Made by a program: the position numbers and the translations under genes. From positions 1-43,062 of the forward strand of contig JAKEFK010000138.1 of the NCBI GenBank assembly GCA_022616075.1: DNA of 43,062 bases, read 5' to 3'. The notes below the pieces were generated by a model. It worked only from the letters and a program-made list of their open reading frames with translations, did not search any database and was not told where the DNA came from. This document shows, in pieces, positions 1 through 7,896 of this stretch; the stretch's first letter is position 1; the number at the start of each line of letters is the position of its first letter. This stretch comes from a bacterium (lineage in GTDB: Bacteria; Acidobacteriota; HRBIN11; JAKEFK01).

Positions 1-99
1 ACTTCTGCGGTTCGGAGTTCCTTTGTTCGATATTCTGCGGTTTAATATCCTTTTGCGAAAATCCTTCTAAAAAAACAAGAAGTTCAACGTCAGTAGTAC

Positions 100-684
100 A
101 TGCTGGTTGTCCTGATTGATTTACCTGCCATGTCTTCAGATCCTGCTTCTTCGAAATCATTCGTCGGGCTATGGGAGGCAAAACGCTATTTTGGCCCCGA
201 AATCCGCGGAACCCTAACCCTGGTCAGTCGTAAATCGGATTGGTGGGCGGAAATCGCCGGTCATTCTGTAAAAGCAACAGTTGATAAAGGGAAAATCAGT
301 TTTCGAATTCCAGGAAATCGGGGTGAATTCAAAGGCCGGATTGAAAAAAATGGCGCTGAAATCAAAGGCCATTGGATTCAACCTCAGATTACCACCAAAG
401 GTACCGTTTTCGCGTCACCGGTTCAGTTTCAAAGCGCCGCCAGAAACAGATGGCGTGCAGAAGTTGTTCCACTGGAAGACCAATGGGGGATACAATTAGG
501 TTGGTTCCGTTTGGAACGCCTTTTCTTTCCTGATCAGAAGGCTCGGAGATGTAAATCATCCCGGAGTCTTGCACGTTTCTATTCTGGAAAAGGGGCAGAT
601 CAAAAGTATGATCAGAAGAATGCTGCAGGACTCAAAAAAGAACTTGTTTTTACTCCTTCTTGTTTTCCTTCCGTGCGCGAGTGA
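100..684 (+). pseudogene. N-terminal remnant of a serine hydrolase (beta-lactamase-like family)
   Basis: Residues about 22-126 (from FVGLWEAK to EVVPLED) resemble the N-terminal beta-rich domain that precedes the catalytic domain in a family of large secreted serine hydrolases common in Acidobacteriota; this is family recognition by eye. The conserved part ends near position 480. After that the reading frame continues into basic sequence without family character, and pieces of plausible protein sequence appear in the other two plus frames (for example GDTIRLVPFGTPFL in one frame), which points to deletion and frameshifts. No SxxK catalytic domain follows. The open frame overlaps the next gene. 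ATG at 100 or 130 are possible starts. It could be a short expressed protein, but decay is more likely. A C-terminal remnant of the same family lies at 15754-16094. Confidence 0.6.
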
Positions 685-1591
685 GATAACCTCGGATAGC
701 GCTGAGAAAACCATCTATCTCGAATACTCAGCGTTTCAAACTCTGACGCGATTGGTTCCGGAAATATCCACTCCACGGATTCCGGGAGCACTAACAGAAG
801 CAGGCCATGAACTGTGGTCCAACGGCGAATTGAGACTTCCTGCACAGGGGCATTTCATTCTGGCTGATTTGAATGGAGATCAACGGCAGGAAGCGGCACT
901 TATTTTAACTGACGGGACTAAAAATTTTCTGCTGATAGCTGCACAGGAAAACGGAAGCTGGAAACGCAAGAGCCTTCTTCGTCTTCGAAAGGAAGAAACA
1001 CTAAACTGGGACGGAAAGACCCTGGTTGTTAGCCCGCCCGAATCTTTCTTGGAGTGGGACGGCAGAGAATTTCGATTGGAAAGTGGGCCTTTGGCCCTTT
1101 ATGCTCATTCATATTCAACTGATGAATTTGCCGGAGTCTCCGTTAAGCTCACTTATATTGGCGAGCAACACGGGCCGTATCCGGGTTTGCTGATCTCTTC
1201 ATACTATCGGTTCGCAGATCTTGATGCTTTTGCGAAATTTCATCGAAGAGATGTGAGTTACGCCAATGACGAAATGAGAGCGATCTGGCACTTGACAATG
1301 TCAACGCAAAATCTCCGCCAAATAGTCCTTGCAATCAAAGGACTAAAGACCATTGAGGATGCCGCAGCACGTAGTGGAGAGCAAGCCGGTCTGACCCATT
1401 CCGTTTCAATTCTCGATTCTTTCACCGGGATGCGACCGAACTATTTCGAAGCGTTGGTAGGCGCAAAAGAGCTTAACTCAATCATCGAGACTGCAGCAAG
1501 CCATCTGAAATCAAGCGATCCATCCGCTTTGGAACTTCTCACCCAATATATCAACATGTTTGTGAGCCAGGATAAAGAACATCGGCGATGA
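608..1591 (+). CDS. Secreted protein of unknown function with an FG-GAP-like calcium-loop motif
   Basis: A basic start followed by a hydrophobic run (KKNLFLLLLVFLPCASE) looks like a Sec signal peptide, so the start is placed at ATG 608 or 620 rather than the upstream TTG at 569. The mature part carries ADLNGDQRQEA, a DxNxDxxxE pattern like the calcium-binding loops of FG-GAP/VCBS repeats, followed by short beta-strand-like segments. The C-terminal half looks mostly helical. I do not recognise the family and assign no enzymatic role. The gene stands alone, converging on the methyltransferase gene on the other strand. The 94 bases to that gene hold nothing I can identify. Confidence 0.7.
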   Translation: MIRRMLQDSKKNLFLLLLVFLPCASEITSDSAEKTIYLEYSAFQTLTRLVPEISTPRIPGALTEAGHELWSNGELRLPAQGHFILADLNGDQRQEAALILTDGTKNFLLIAAQENGSWKRKSLLRLRKEETLNWDGKTLVVSPPESFLEWDGREFRLESGPLALYAHSYSTDEFAGVSVKLTYIGEQHGPYPGLLISSYYRFADLDAFAKFHRRDVSYANDEMRAIWHLTMSTQNLRQIVLAIKGLKTIEDAAARSGEQAGLTHSVSILDSFTGMRPNYFEALVGAKELNSIIETAASHLKSSDPSALELLTQYINMFVSQDKEHRR

Positions 1592-1685
1592 ATTTCCGCG
1601 CGACATTTATGTCAAAAGGAATGTTACCCCATACCCGATTCTAAGAGCTGTAACGCTCAACGGTATCGCACCCGGCTTCCTGCCA

Positions 1686-2237
1686 CTACGAAAGTTTGCT
1701 TGCGATGAGAACGAGGTAAGCGTATCCCACAAGAATTCCGAGTACCGCATTGTACTCCTTATTTCGAAGCACCTGCTGCCAGGAAAACTGTGTAGAGATG
1801 TTTGGGTACAGCCGGATTGTCGGATAGAGGGCGGGAACGTCGGCAGAATATTGCGAAAATTCGCCGGGAAATTTTCCTTGTAGCACAGATTCTTCATGCC
1901 GGATCACCGGAACATAACAGAGCGCAAAATAAGCTGCAACAAGCAACCAGATCCAGACGGAGTTTGCGACCAGACAGAATCCTACAGCGATCAGGAAACT
2001 TCCCAGATAAAGGGGATTTCGAATGATGCGGTATGGACCTCCTGTGGTCAATAGCTGCTCTTTGCGAAGGTGGCCTGCTGCCCAGATTCGAATCGCTTCA
2101 CCCGCAACTACAAGTGCAATACTGAACCCCAAAAACCGTGGTTCATAACGAGCAAGCAGGAGCGCTGCAACAACAAGGGGGATGCCCAGGTTTCGGCGAT
2201 GACGTCGCACCCATTGCGAATACAATTTAACCGCCAA
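1686..2237 (-). CDS. Isoprenylcysteine carboxyl methyltransferase (ICMT/PEMT-like) family membrane protein
   Basis: This small polytopic membrane protein has the family core GGPYRIIRNPLYLG followed by a hydrophobic segment and then the E(E)xxL...F..EF..Y motif (RHEESVLQGKFPGEFSQY). In the family these form the SAM- and substrate-binding region of membrane methyltransferases that act on lipids or prenylated substrates; the bacterial substrate is not known. About four hydrophobic segments are visible. The listed start is TTG at 2237, which lies inside a CTTGGCG-type repeat. GTG at 2210 (VRRHRRN) is an equally good or better start. It sits 24 bases downstream of the glycosyltransferase 9 gene, at the end of the envelope operon. 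Confidence 0.8.
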   Translation of the reverse strand: MAVKLYSQWVRRHRRNLGIPLVVAALLLARYEPRFLGFSIALVVAGEAIRIWAAGHLRKEQLLTTGGPYRIIRNPLYLGSFLIAVGFCLVANSVWIWLLVAAYFALCYVPVIRHEESVLQGKFPGEFSQYSADVPALYPTIRLYPNISTQFSWQQVLRNKEYNAVLGILVGYAYLVLIASKLS

Positions 2238-2256
2238 GTCGCCAAGACTCCAAGAA
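2231..2256. repeat. Dispersed CGCCAAG-type intergenic repeat
   Basis: Three near-copies of the phrase CGCCAAG/GACTCCAAG sit in tandem (ccgccaagtcgccaagactc). The same phrase occurs at 34151-34175 and 41902-41930, always at a gene boundary. Here it supplies the putative TTG start of the methyltransferase. Confidence 0.6.
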
Positions 2257-2261
2257 ATTAA

Positions 2262-3413
2262 TTACTGATTTGTATTTAAAGATGTTGATAGATAGAAGGT
2301 TTTTTTGACGGAATCCAAGACCTGTGGCACTTCCAGTTTTTTCATGCATTGAATGCCGATCGGACAAACGCGCAGGTAACACGGACTGCACTGGTAATTG
2401 ATGGTGCAGGCGGAATCATGCGGGTTCCACGGTCCGTTGCGAAGCGGATCAGTCGGTCCGTACAATCCAACCACAGGAATTCCCAGCGCCGATGCCAGAT
2501 GGAGCGGTCCGGAGTCGCTGCTTACCATCAACCGGGATCTGCTGGTCAAAGCGATCAATTCGGAAAGATTCGTGCTGAAAGAAATCATTGCCGGTGTGAT
2601 GCATTTGCGCGCGACTTTATCCGCGAGATGGCGCTCTCCCGGCCCCCATACGATGAGAGAAGGAATATGAAGATCGTTGTAAATCATGTCGATCAATTGC
2701 GCAAATTTATCTTCATCCCACAACTTTGTGATCCAGCCGCCGCCGGGGTTGATCAACACAAAATCTTCGATTTCGAGCTTCTTCAACTCCTGTTCCACGT
2801 ACTGAACAGCTTCTTCCTCCGGATGAATGTGAAAATGAAGGGGCAAGTTTTCCGAGCGAATGCCAACAGACTCCAGCACAGCCAGATTCTTTTCGATGAT
2901 GTGTTCCTTTTTTGCGGTCCCCGTGCTGAATTCGTTTAGAAACAGGAAGCTCCATTTCTGCGAGCGGTCCGAATGCGCCATGCCGATTCTTCTGGAAGAT
3001 CCGGAAAAACGGGCGAGCAGCGCGGATTTGAAGATTCCTTGAAAATCGAGAACAAGGTCAAATTCCTGGGAGCGAAGATAGCGGAGAAAACTGTACACTT
3101 CTTTCCACACAGCCGGTGAAAGGATTCGTTTTCGCCACTTCTTTGTGTCCACGAGAAGTAGTTGGCCCACAGCCGGATGATGATTCAGCAATGGAGCCAG
3201 GCCTTTTTCGGCGATCCATGTAATTCGCGCGGAGGGAAATCGTTCTTTCAGCAGATGAGCAACAGGAAGTGTATGGATAATATCACCGATCGAATTTAGT
3301 TGCAGGATGCAGATCGATCGTGGTTCTTCAGGAATACCTGCGCCGTATTTCTTCGAATAACCAACGGGTGGATTGTATTTTCCTTCCCCCTGTAATGGAA
3401 GTTGAACCTCCAT
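2262..3413 (-). CDS. Glycosyltransferase family 9, LPS heptosyltransferase-like
   Basis: The N-terminus LQLNSIGDIIHTLPVAHLL is the usual start of the GT9 fold, and the C-terminal donor-site motif SDSGPLHLASALGIPVVGLYGPTDP is typical of ADP-heptose:LPS heptosyltransferases (WaaC/WaaF group). Such enzymes add heptose to lipid A-Kdo or inner-core heptose at the cytoplasmic face of the inner membrane. A Cys cluster (CSPCYLRVCP) near the C-terminus is also common in the family. The gene lies directly downstream of the two genes for making ADP-heptose, which supports heptose as the donor. The only ATG gives an 86-base overlap with the adenylyltransferase gene. No good internal start precedes the fold, so the overlap is probably real. 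Confidence 0.88.
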   Translation of the reverse strand: MEVQLPLQGEGKYNPPVGYSKKYGAGIPEEPRSICILQLNSIGDIIHTLPVAHLLKERFPSARITWIAEKGLAPLLNHHPAVGQLLLVDTKKWRKRILSPAVWKEVYSFLRYLRSQEFDLVLDFQGIFKSALLARFSGSSRRIGMAHSDRSQKWSFLFLNEFSTGTAKKEHIIEKNLAVLESVGIRSENLPLHFHIHPEEEAVQYVEQELKKLEIEDFVLINPGGGWITKLWDEDKFAQLIDMIYNDLHIPSLIVWGPGERHLADKVARKCITPAMISFSTNLSELIALTSRSRLMVSSDSGPLHLASALGIPVVGLYGPTDPLRNGPWNPHDSACTINYQCSPCYLRVCPIGIQCMKKLEVPQVLDSVKKTFYLSTSLNTNQ

Positions 3414-3798
3414 ACCGCTTCACCGTCTCCTTCTCCGGAACTGTTTCCGGAGTATAGTCACCCCCCTTGCAATGAAAATGGGGCCTTAATTCTACCAATA
3501 AACGATCAACCGTGTCATCATCAAAAATAACGACGTAATCAACGCATTGCATTGCGCCAAGCAATTCCGCTCTCGCATCTTGGTTCAGGACCGGTCGTCC
3601 TTCTCCTTTTAAACGGTGCACCGAGTCGTCGGAGTTCAAGCCTACAATCAAAAGATCGCCGAGAGCGCGAGCTTCCTGCAGATAGCGCACGTGACCAACG
3701 TGCAACACATCAAAACAGCCATTGGCGAATACAACTCGGCTTTCTTTCCTGGATTCGAGAATTGCTTTCAGATCGTTGAGAGTGCGGACTTTATTCAT
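3328..3798 (-). CDS. rfaE2: D-glycero-beta-D-manno-heptose 1-phosphate adenylyltransferase
   Basis: The protein is a stand-alone cytidylyltransferase-fold domain with the nucleotide motif FANGCFDVLHVGHV (HxGH) and the downstream KGGDYTPE and STR segments known from the C-terminal half of HldE. It transfers AMP from ATP to heptose 1-phosphate, giving ADP-heptose for LPS core synthesis. ATG at 3798 (MNKVRTL) is chosen: it overlaps the upstream kinase by 8 bases. An ATG at 3825 would extend the protein by nine residues without family similarity. In many bacteria kinase and adenylyltransferase are fused as HldE; here they are adjacent separate genes. Confidence 0.92.
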   Translation of the reverse strand: MNKVRTLNDLKAILESRKESRVVFANGCFDVLHVGHVRYLQEARALGDLLIVGLNSDDSVHRLKGEGRPVLNQDARAELLGAMQCVDYVVIFDDDTVDRLLVELRPHFHCKGGDYTPETVPEKETVKRYGGSTSITGGRKIQSTRWLFEEIRRRYS

Positions 3799-4789
3799 GC
3801 ATGTCCGCGATCCGGATTGCTTCACCCAGTTCTTCCGGCGTGACTGTAGCTGCCCCGCGTTTCATGACAACCAGACCGGCCGCGCAATTCGCGAGTCGCG
3901 CTGCATCGTAAAAGGATGCGCCGGCTGCGACCGCAAGCGCAAAAGTGGTGATCACCGTATCACCCGCGCCCGTTACGTCCACGATATCGGAGGAACCAAA
4001 AATAGGAATCGAACGCGGATCTTGATTTTTCGTAAATAAAGCCATTCCGTTTCTGCCGCGCGTAATCAACAAGGCTTGCAGATCCAGTTTTGTGAGCAAA
4101 TGTTTTCCCGCTTCCATGATGTTTTTTGCGTCCACCGATTTCCCAAGAATCGATTCCAGTTCCGGTTCGTTGGGAGTGGCGGCTGTCACACCGGCGTAAG
4201 CCTGAAGGTTATAGCGGGAATCAACGAAACAGGGAAGCCCCGCCTGCGACAGCTCCTTTAAGATCGGAGCCAGATGCGCGGAGCTTGCCACGCCGAGTCC
4301 GTAGTCGGAAATGATCAAAACATCGAGATCTTTTGCAAAGTCAGAGAGTCGGTTCGTAAGTTCTTTATGGCAATGAGCATCGGCGGAGAGCGGCAAACAG
4401 CGATCGATTCGCAAGATCTGTTGTTTCACGGAGTGCGGAGAACCGGCCACAACTCGCTGTTTAATGAACGTGGGATGGTCATCATCGCAAACAATGCCAT
4501 CCGTGGAAATTCCCTTCTCTTTCAATACGTGTAAGAGTGTTCTCCCCGGCGTGTCATTTCCGAGCACTCCGAAAGGATACGGATTTCCACCGAGCCCATG
4601 AATGTTATTGATCGCGTTGGCTGCGCCGCCCGGGCCGATTTGCGAAGCTTCATAATTCACAACAAAGACAGGTGCTTCACGCGAAAAGCGATGGATCGTG
4701 CCGTACACGTATTCGTCAGCAATCAAATCACCGTACACTCCCACTTTCTTCCCGCGCAAAGAAGGGAGGTAGTTCAGCAGATCTTTCAT
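3791..4789 (-). CDS. rfaE1: D-glycero-beta-D-manno-heptose-7-phosphate kinase (PfkB family)
   Basis: This PfkB/ribokinase-fold kinase of 332 residues has the substrate-side motif GPGGAANAINNIHGLGG near residue 52 and the catalytic anion-hole motif DVTGAGDTV near residue 269, whose Asp is the base. It phosphorylates heptose 7-phosphate at O-1, upstream of the adenylyltransferase encoded by the next gene. The length matches the N-terminal half of HldE. Its start overlaps the stop of the acyltransferase gene by 4 bases (ATGA), so it is probably translationally coupled. The isomerase (GmhA) and phosphatase (GmhB) of the pathway are not in this window. Confidence 0.93.
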   Translation of the reverse strand: MKDLLNYLPSLRGKKVGVYGDLIADEYVYGTIHRFSREAPVFVVNYEASQIGPGGAANAINNIHGLGGNPYPFGVLGNDTPGRTLLHVLKEKGISTDGIVCDDDHPTFIKQRVVAGSPHSVKQQILRIDRCLPLSADAHCHKELTNRLSDFAKDLDVLIISDYGLGVASSAHLAPILKELSQAGLPCFVDSRYNLQAYAGVTAATPNEPELESILGKSVDAKNIMEAGKHLLTKLDLQALLITRGRNGMALFTKNQDPRSIPIFGSSDIVDVTGAGDTVITTFALAVAAGASFYDAARLANCAAGLVVMKRGAATVTPEELGEAIRIADMHE

Positions 4790-5565
4790 GATTCCAAATT
4801 CTCCAACCGGTTCCGCAATACTCGAGCGGGCATACCCACAACAATCGAGTAAGGTGGGATCTCCGAGTTCACAACTGCGCCAGCCGCGAAAACCGAATCG
4901 TTGCCGATTTTGCAGCCATCCAGAATGATCACTCCCGCTCCAAACCAGCAGTTATCTTCAATAAAAATCCCACCGCGACTCAAAGAAGGCTGTTGAATGA
5001 TCGGAATATCGGTGCGTGAAAAATCATGGTTTCCGCCGCCGACAAAATAAACGTAGGATGCAACCAGAGTATTCTTGCCAAGCTCCACCGCGCTTTCTGA
5101 ATGTACGAGTGAATTCTGCGCTATGTTGGTCCCTGATCCCAGTTTGATATAGCCGCCTTTGCAGCTCAGAATGTTGTTGCGGCTCAGTACACAATTATCG
5201 CCGAGCTCAATTCCGCGCGGGTCGTCACCTTTTGCGTCAAGAACGCAATTCTCATCGATGATGCAATTTTCTCCGATTTTGATTTTGTGAGGATGGCGGA
5301 TCGTGATGTTCCTTCCGAAAGTCACATTGCGTCCGATTTTTCCGAAGACGAGCGGATAAAAGAGATTGCGCAAAAAATAACCGATAGCTCCCGTGCGCGA
5401 GTTGCACAGCATCATTACGAGTTCGTACTTGAACAGCATCCACCAGGAGCGCATACCGATCTGCATATCCATGTACTTCTGGATCGGTGTCTTTGCGGTG
5501 GTCGTCAGCTGTGATTGAAAATCTGTGTAAGGACGGGCCAATGGTTCGGCAACTTTCTCATTCAT
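4786..5565 (-). CDS. Left-handed beta-helix (hexapeptide repeat) acyltransferase
   Basis: From about residue 75 on there are many hexapeptide repeats (KIGENCIIDENCVLD, IELGDNCVLS, IKLGSGTNIA, VELGKNTLVA), ending in the standard closing segment GAVVNSEIPPYSIVVGMPARVLRNR. A His in GGGNHDF fits the catalytic His of O-acetyltransferases in this fold. The N-terminal 70 residues are not repeat-like and may pack on the membrane or bind the acceptor. It is the first gene of the heptose/LPS operon and overlaps rfaE1 by 4 bases, so a role in acetylating a surface saccharide is likely; the acceptor is unknown. Confidence 0.82.
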   Translation of the reverse strand: MNEKVAEPLARPYTDFQSQLTTTAKTPIQKYMDMQIGMRSWWMLFKYELVMMLCNSRTGAIGYFLRNLFYPLVFGKIGRNVTFGRNITIRHPHKIKIGENCIIDENCVLDAKGDDPRGIELGDNCVLSRNNILSCKGGYIKLGSGTNIAQNSLVHSESAVELGKNTLVASYVYFVGGGNHDFSRTDIPIIQQPSLSRGGIFIEDNCWFGAGVIILDGCKIGNDSVFAAGAVVNSEIPPYSIVVGMPARVLRNRLENLES

Positions 5566-5599
5566 TTTTTAACAGAAGATAACGAAGAAAACGAAGGAA

Positions 5600-5674
5600 T
5601 TTGAACAGAAGGACGCAAAGAACGCGAAGCGAAAATCATTCAATCTTAGCGTGCTTTGCGATCTTCTGTTCAAA
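5600..5674. repeat. Inverted repeat element with 26-base arms
   Basis: The left arm (5600-5625, beginning TTTGAACAGAAG) and the reverse complement of the right arm (5649-5674) match at 23 of 26 positions. The arms contain CGCAAAGnACGC, the same phrase found in other intergenic repeats of the window (16107-16131, 40701-40788, 41902-41930). It lies in the 147-base gap between the radical SAM gene and the acyltransferase gene. It could act as a transcript hairpin there. A further TTTGTTCAAAATTAGCGTG copy follows near 5702. Confidence 0.65.
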
Positions 5675-5712
5675 ATTTGATCTTAGTTTCCTTTTTTAGC
5701 TTTTGTTCAAAA

Positions 5713-6888
5713 TTAGCGTGCGTTGTATGAAATCTGATGGACTGCTTTTGTGCCGGTGTTATTAATCTTATTGCTCAGACCATTCGGCTCTTTGTACGAG
5801 ATCATGCAGCAACCAATGCAACCTCTCCAGATGCCGGCCTGCTGAAGTTGTCTGCGGAAGGCTTTATACTTTTCGCCATTCCAGATTTCCATCAAAGAAT
5901 TCTTGCGAATATTTCCCATGTTGTAGCTATAGCAGGGGAACACATCGCCATAAGGACCTATGTGCATCGTTGACCATACAACACGGCAAGTGAAGTGTTC
6001 TAGATCAGGCGTGTTCTGATAATGGTCCACAATGTCATCCAGAGGCATGATCGGATTGAAACGAACTTTCGTGACCCGATGCGCATTCGACCGCGCGGTC
6101 AGCTCTTCGCAAACCTCACGGAGCAGTTTTGCGTCGATCGGGCGAACCGGCGCGGGAACTTTCATGTGCGCGCGCGCATCTCCCGAGCCTTCGATGCCGT
6201 AAGAGGATGGTTGATTATTCACCACCTGATAGGAAACCATGTCCACGCCATTCTCTTCAGCAAGCTTGAAAATGTCGATGAGGCTGTTGATGTTTTCGTC
6301 TGTGATGACAACCTTCAAATCGATGATGGGATATTTCTTCTTTTGTTTCCTTTTCTCTTCTCCGAGTGTGTGAATCGTACGCACGGTCTTTTTGTACGCA
6401 CCTTTGATTTTGACGATGTGATCGTGAAATTCTTCGGGACCTTCAATGGAAACTCCAACAGACATCAATCCGCTTGTCAGTAGATTCGAGGCGCCCATGG
6501 AAATTAATTCGGCGAGTTTCTGATCGTTCAAGACCGTTCCATTTGTGACGAAATGACCTTTGTGTTTGCGGCTGATGTACCGCATGATGTCCATGAAGTC
6601 GTAGCGGGCCGTGGGTTCGCCACCCGTAATAGTGACGACGGAAAAGCGCGGTAGTGAGTCGACAATCGACTGGATCTCCTTGAGAGTCAGGACCTGCGGC
6701 TGCATTTTCTTGGCGCGTTCGACGTTTTCGGGACTGACCACCATGCAAAACTCGCAACGAAGGTTGCAGAAATGCGTAATCACGATGGCGACTCGAAGGG
6801 GCGGAAAAGCCCGTCCCTGCTTGTCGAATTTTTGCGGAATCGTCGTGTACGCGCGCGTAACGTCCCGGTATAAAGTGCCAAAATTCAT
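5713..6888 (-). CDS. Radical SAM protein with C-terminal SPASM-like domain
   Basis: The radical SAM cluster motif CNLRCEFC (C41, C45, C48) binds the 4Fe-4S cluster that cleaves S-adenosylmethionine, and TGGEP (residues 88-92) is the methionine-contact motif. The C-terminus has a SPASM-like set of cysteines (C301, C319, C357, C360, C361) followed by a basic tail, expected to bind one or two auxiliary clusters. SPASM enzymes modify peptides, proteins or small molecules; the substrate cannot be read from the sequence. Its neighbours are glycosyltransferases and LPS genes, so a role in envelope or sugar chemistry is one possibility. The peptide gene cluster lies 18 kb away and no link is visible. 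Confidence 0.88.
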   Translation of the reverse strand: MNFGTLYRDVTRAYTTIPQKFDKQGRAFPPLRVAIVITHFCNLRCEFCMVVSPENVERAKKMQPQVLTLKEIQSIVDSLPRFSVVTITGGEPTARYDFMDIMRYISRKHKGHFVTNGTVLNDQKLAELISMGASNLLTSGLMSVGVSIEGPEEFHDHIVKIKGAYKKTVRTIHTLGEEKRKQKKKYPIIDLKVVITDENINSLIDIFKLAEENGVDMVSYQVVNNQPSSYGIEGSGDARAHMKVPAPVRPIDAKLLREVCEELTARSNAHRVTKVRFNPIMPLDDIVDHYQNTPDLEHFTCRVVWSTMHIGPYGDVFPCYSYNMGNIRKNSLMEIWNGEKYKAFRRQLQQAGIWRGCIGCCMISYKEPNGLSNKINNTGTKAVHQISYNAR

Positions 6889-6915
6889 GTTGATTCTCGT
6901 GAACTAGAAACTTGC

Positions 6916-6921
6916 TATTAT
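6916..6921 (+). promoter_or_regulatory. -10 box placed for leaderless transcription of the GT2 gene
   Basis: TATTAT is followed by six bases and then GTG 6928. The spacing would put the first transcribed base on the start codon. A TTGATT at 6890-6895 is a possible -35 but at a 20-base spacing, so the promoter is only moderately supported. Confidence 0.4.
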
Positions 6922-6927
6922 AACACG

Positions 6928-7821
6928 GTGACCAGAAACATGCTCGTCAGCATCGTCACGCCGAGTTACAACCAGGCTGCTTTCCTCGAAGAAACAATCC
7001 AGTCCGTATTCAACCAGACTTATCAGGATCTGGAATATATCATCATCGATGGCGGCTCAACGGATGGCTCCCAGGAAATCATCCATAAATACGAAACTAA
7101 GCTCGCTTACTCGCAAAGCAAGAAGGATGGGGGTTATGCAGATGCCATCAATCAAGGATGGATGCGAGCCACGGGCGACATCCTTGCCTATCTGAATTCG
7201 GACGACCTTCTGGAAAAGGACGCACTGCAAAAGGCGGTGCATGCTTTTTCAGATTCACCAGATACAGATGTTGTTTATGGCGACACAACTCTGATTGATG
7301 CCCGCGGCAATACCCTGAGCGTTTTTCGGAGCGAACCATTTGATCTTCGCTCTATTTTCCAGACATGGAACGATCCGGTCCGTCAACCGTCCGCTTTTAT
7401 TCGCAAATCTGTATGGGATCGATTTGGCGGCTTGGACGAGAGTTTTCAATTTTGCGCAGATTTTGAATACTGGATCCGCATCGCCGGCGGCGGCGCCCGA
7501 TTTCTTTACGTTCCTGATTTACTTTCCAGAGCAAGAACACATTCTGCAGCGAAGTCGGTAGGCCAGCAGGATGTTCAGGCGAAAGAGCTCATCCGCATCT
7601 TCGAAAAATTCCGCAACACGCCCGTATTTACAAATTCCGGTGCTTCGGAAAAGGAATCATGGAAAGCGTTGTATCGCGTTGTCAGCGAACACTACATCAA
7701 TGCCGGGCACAATTGGGATGCACTGCGAGCGTACAACAAATACAGCACACAAGCATTTTCAGGATTCGAACGCGCGTATAGGACTTTGCGTTTCATCGGG
7801 AGGTTGATGTTTCGAAGTTAG
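6928..7821 (+). CDS. Glycosyltransferase family 2
   Basis: This GT-A fold enzyme starts with VSIVTPSYNQAAFLEETIQSVFNQTY and IIIDGGSTDGS, and carries the metal-binding DxD-type segment YLNSDD (near residue 92). It would transfer a sugar from a nucleotide donor to an unknown acceptor, in the cytoplasm or at the inner membrane face. GTG 6928 is used because a -10 box ends six bases upstream. ATG 6940 is the alternative and loses only four residues. It is divergent from the radical SAM gene with a 39-base gap. Confidence 0.9.
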   Translation: MTRNMLVSIVTPSYNQAAFLEETIQSVFNQTYQDLEYIIIDGGSTDGSQEIIHKYETKLAYSQSKKDGGYADAINQGWMRATGDILAYLNSDDLLEKDALQKAVHAFSDSPDTDVVYGDTTLIDARGNTLSVFRSEPFDLRSIFQTWNDPVRQPSAFIRKSVWDRFGGLDESFQFCADFEYWIRIAGGGARFLYVPDLLSRARTHSAAKSVGQQDVQAKELIRIFEKFRNTPVFTNSGASEKESWKALYRVVSEHYINAGHNWDALRAYNKYSTQAFSGFERAYRTLRFIGRLMFRS

Positions 7822-7863
7822 ATTACGATTACGATCAAGATCACGATCCACGATTACGATTGC
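7822..7863. repeat. Short imperfect tandem repeat of GATTACGA/GATCACGA
   Basis: The 42 bases after the glycosyltransferase stop are built from variants of an 8- to 12-base unit (gattacgat, gatcaagat, cacgatcc, acgattacga). There is no coding signal. It separates the GT2 from the hydrolase gene on the same strand. Confidence 0.6.
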
Positions 7864-7896
7864 GTGAGGTTGGGATCACGTATATCATTAGCCTCT

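Noticed and set aside
569-607. TTG 569 as start of the secreted protein gene
   Set aside because: It would put 13 residues of remnant sequence before the signal peptide; ATG 608 or 620 fits a signal peptide better.
5713-6888. Radical SAM gene as part of the peptide cluster
   Set aside because: It lies more than 17 kb from the precursor, among glycosyltransferase genes, in a separate transcription unit.
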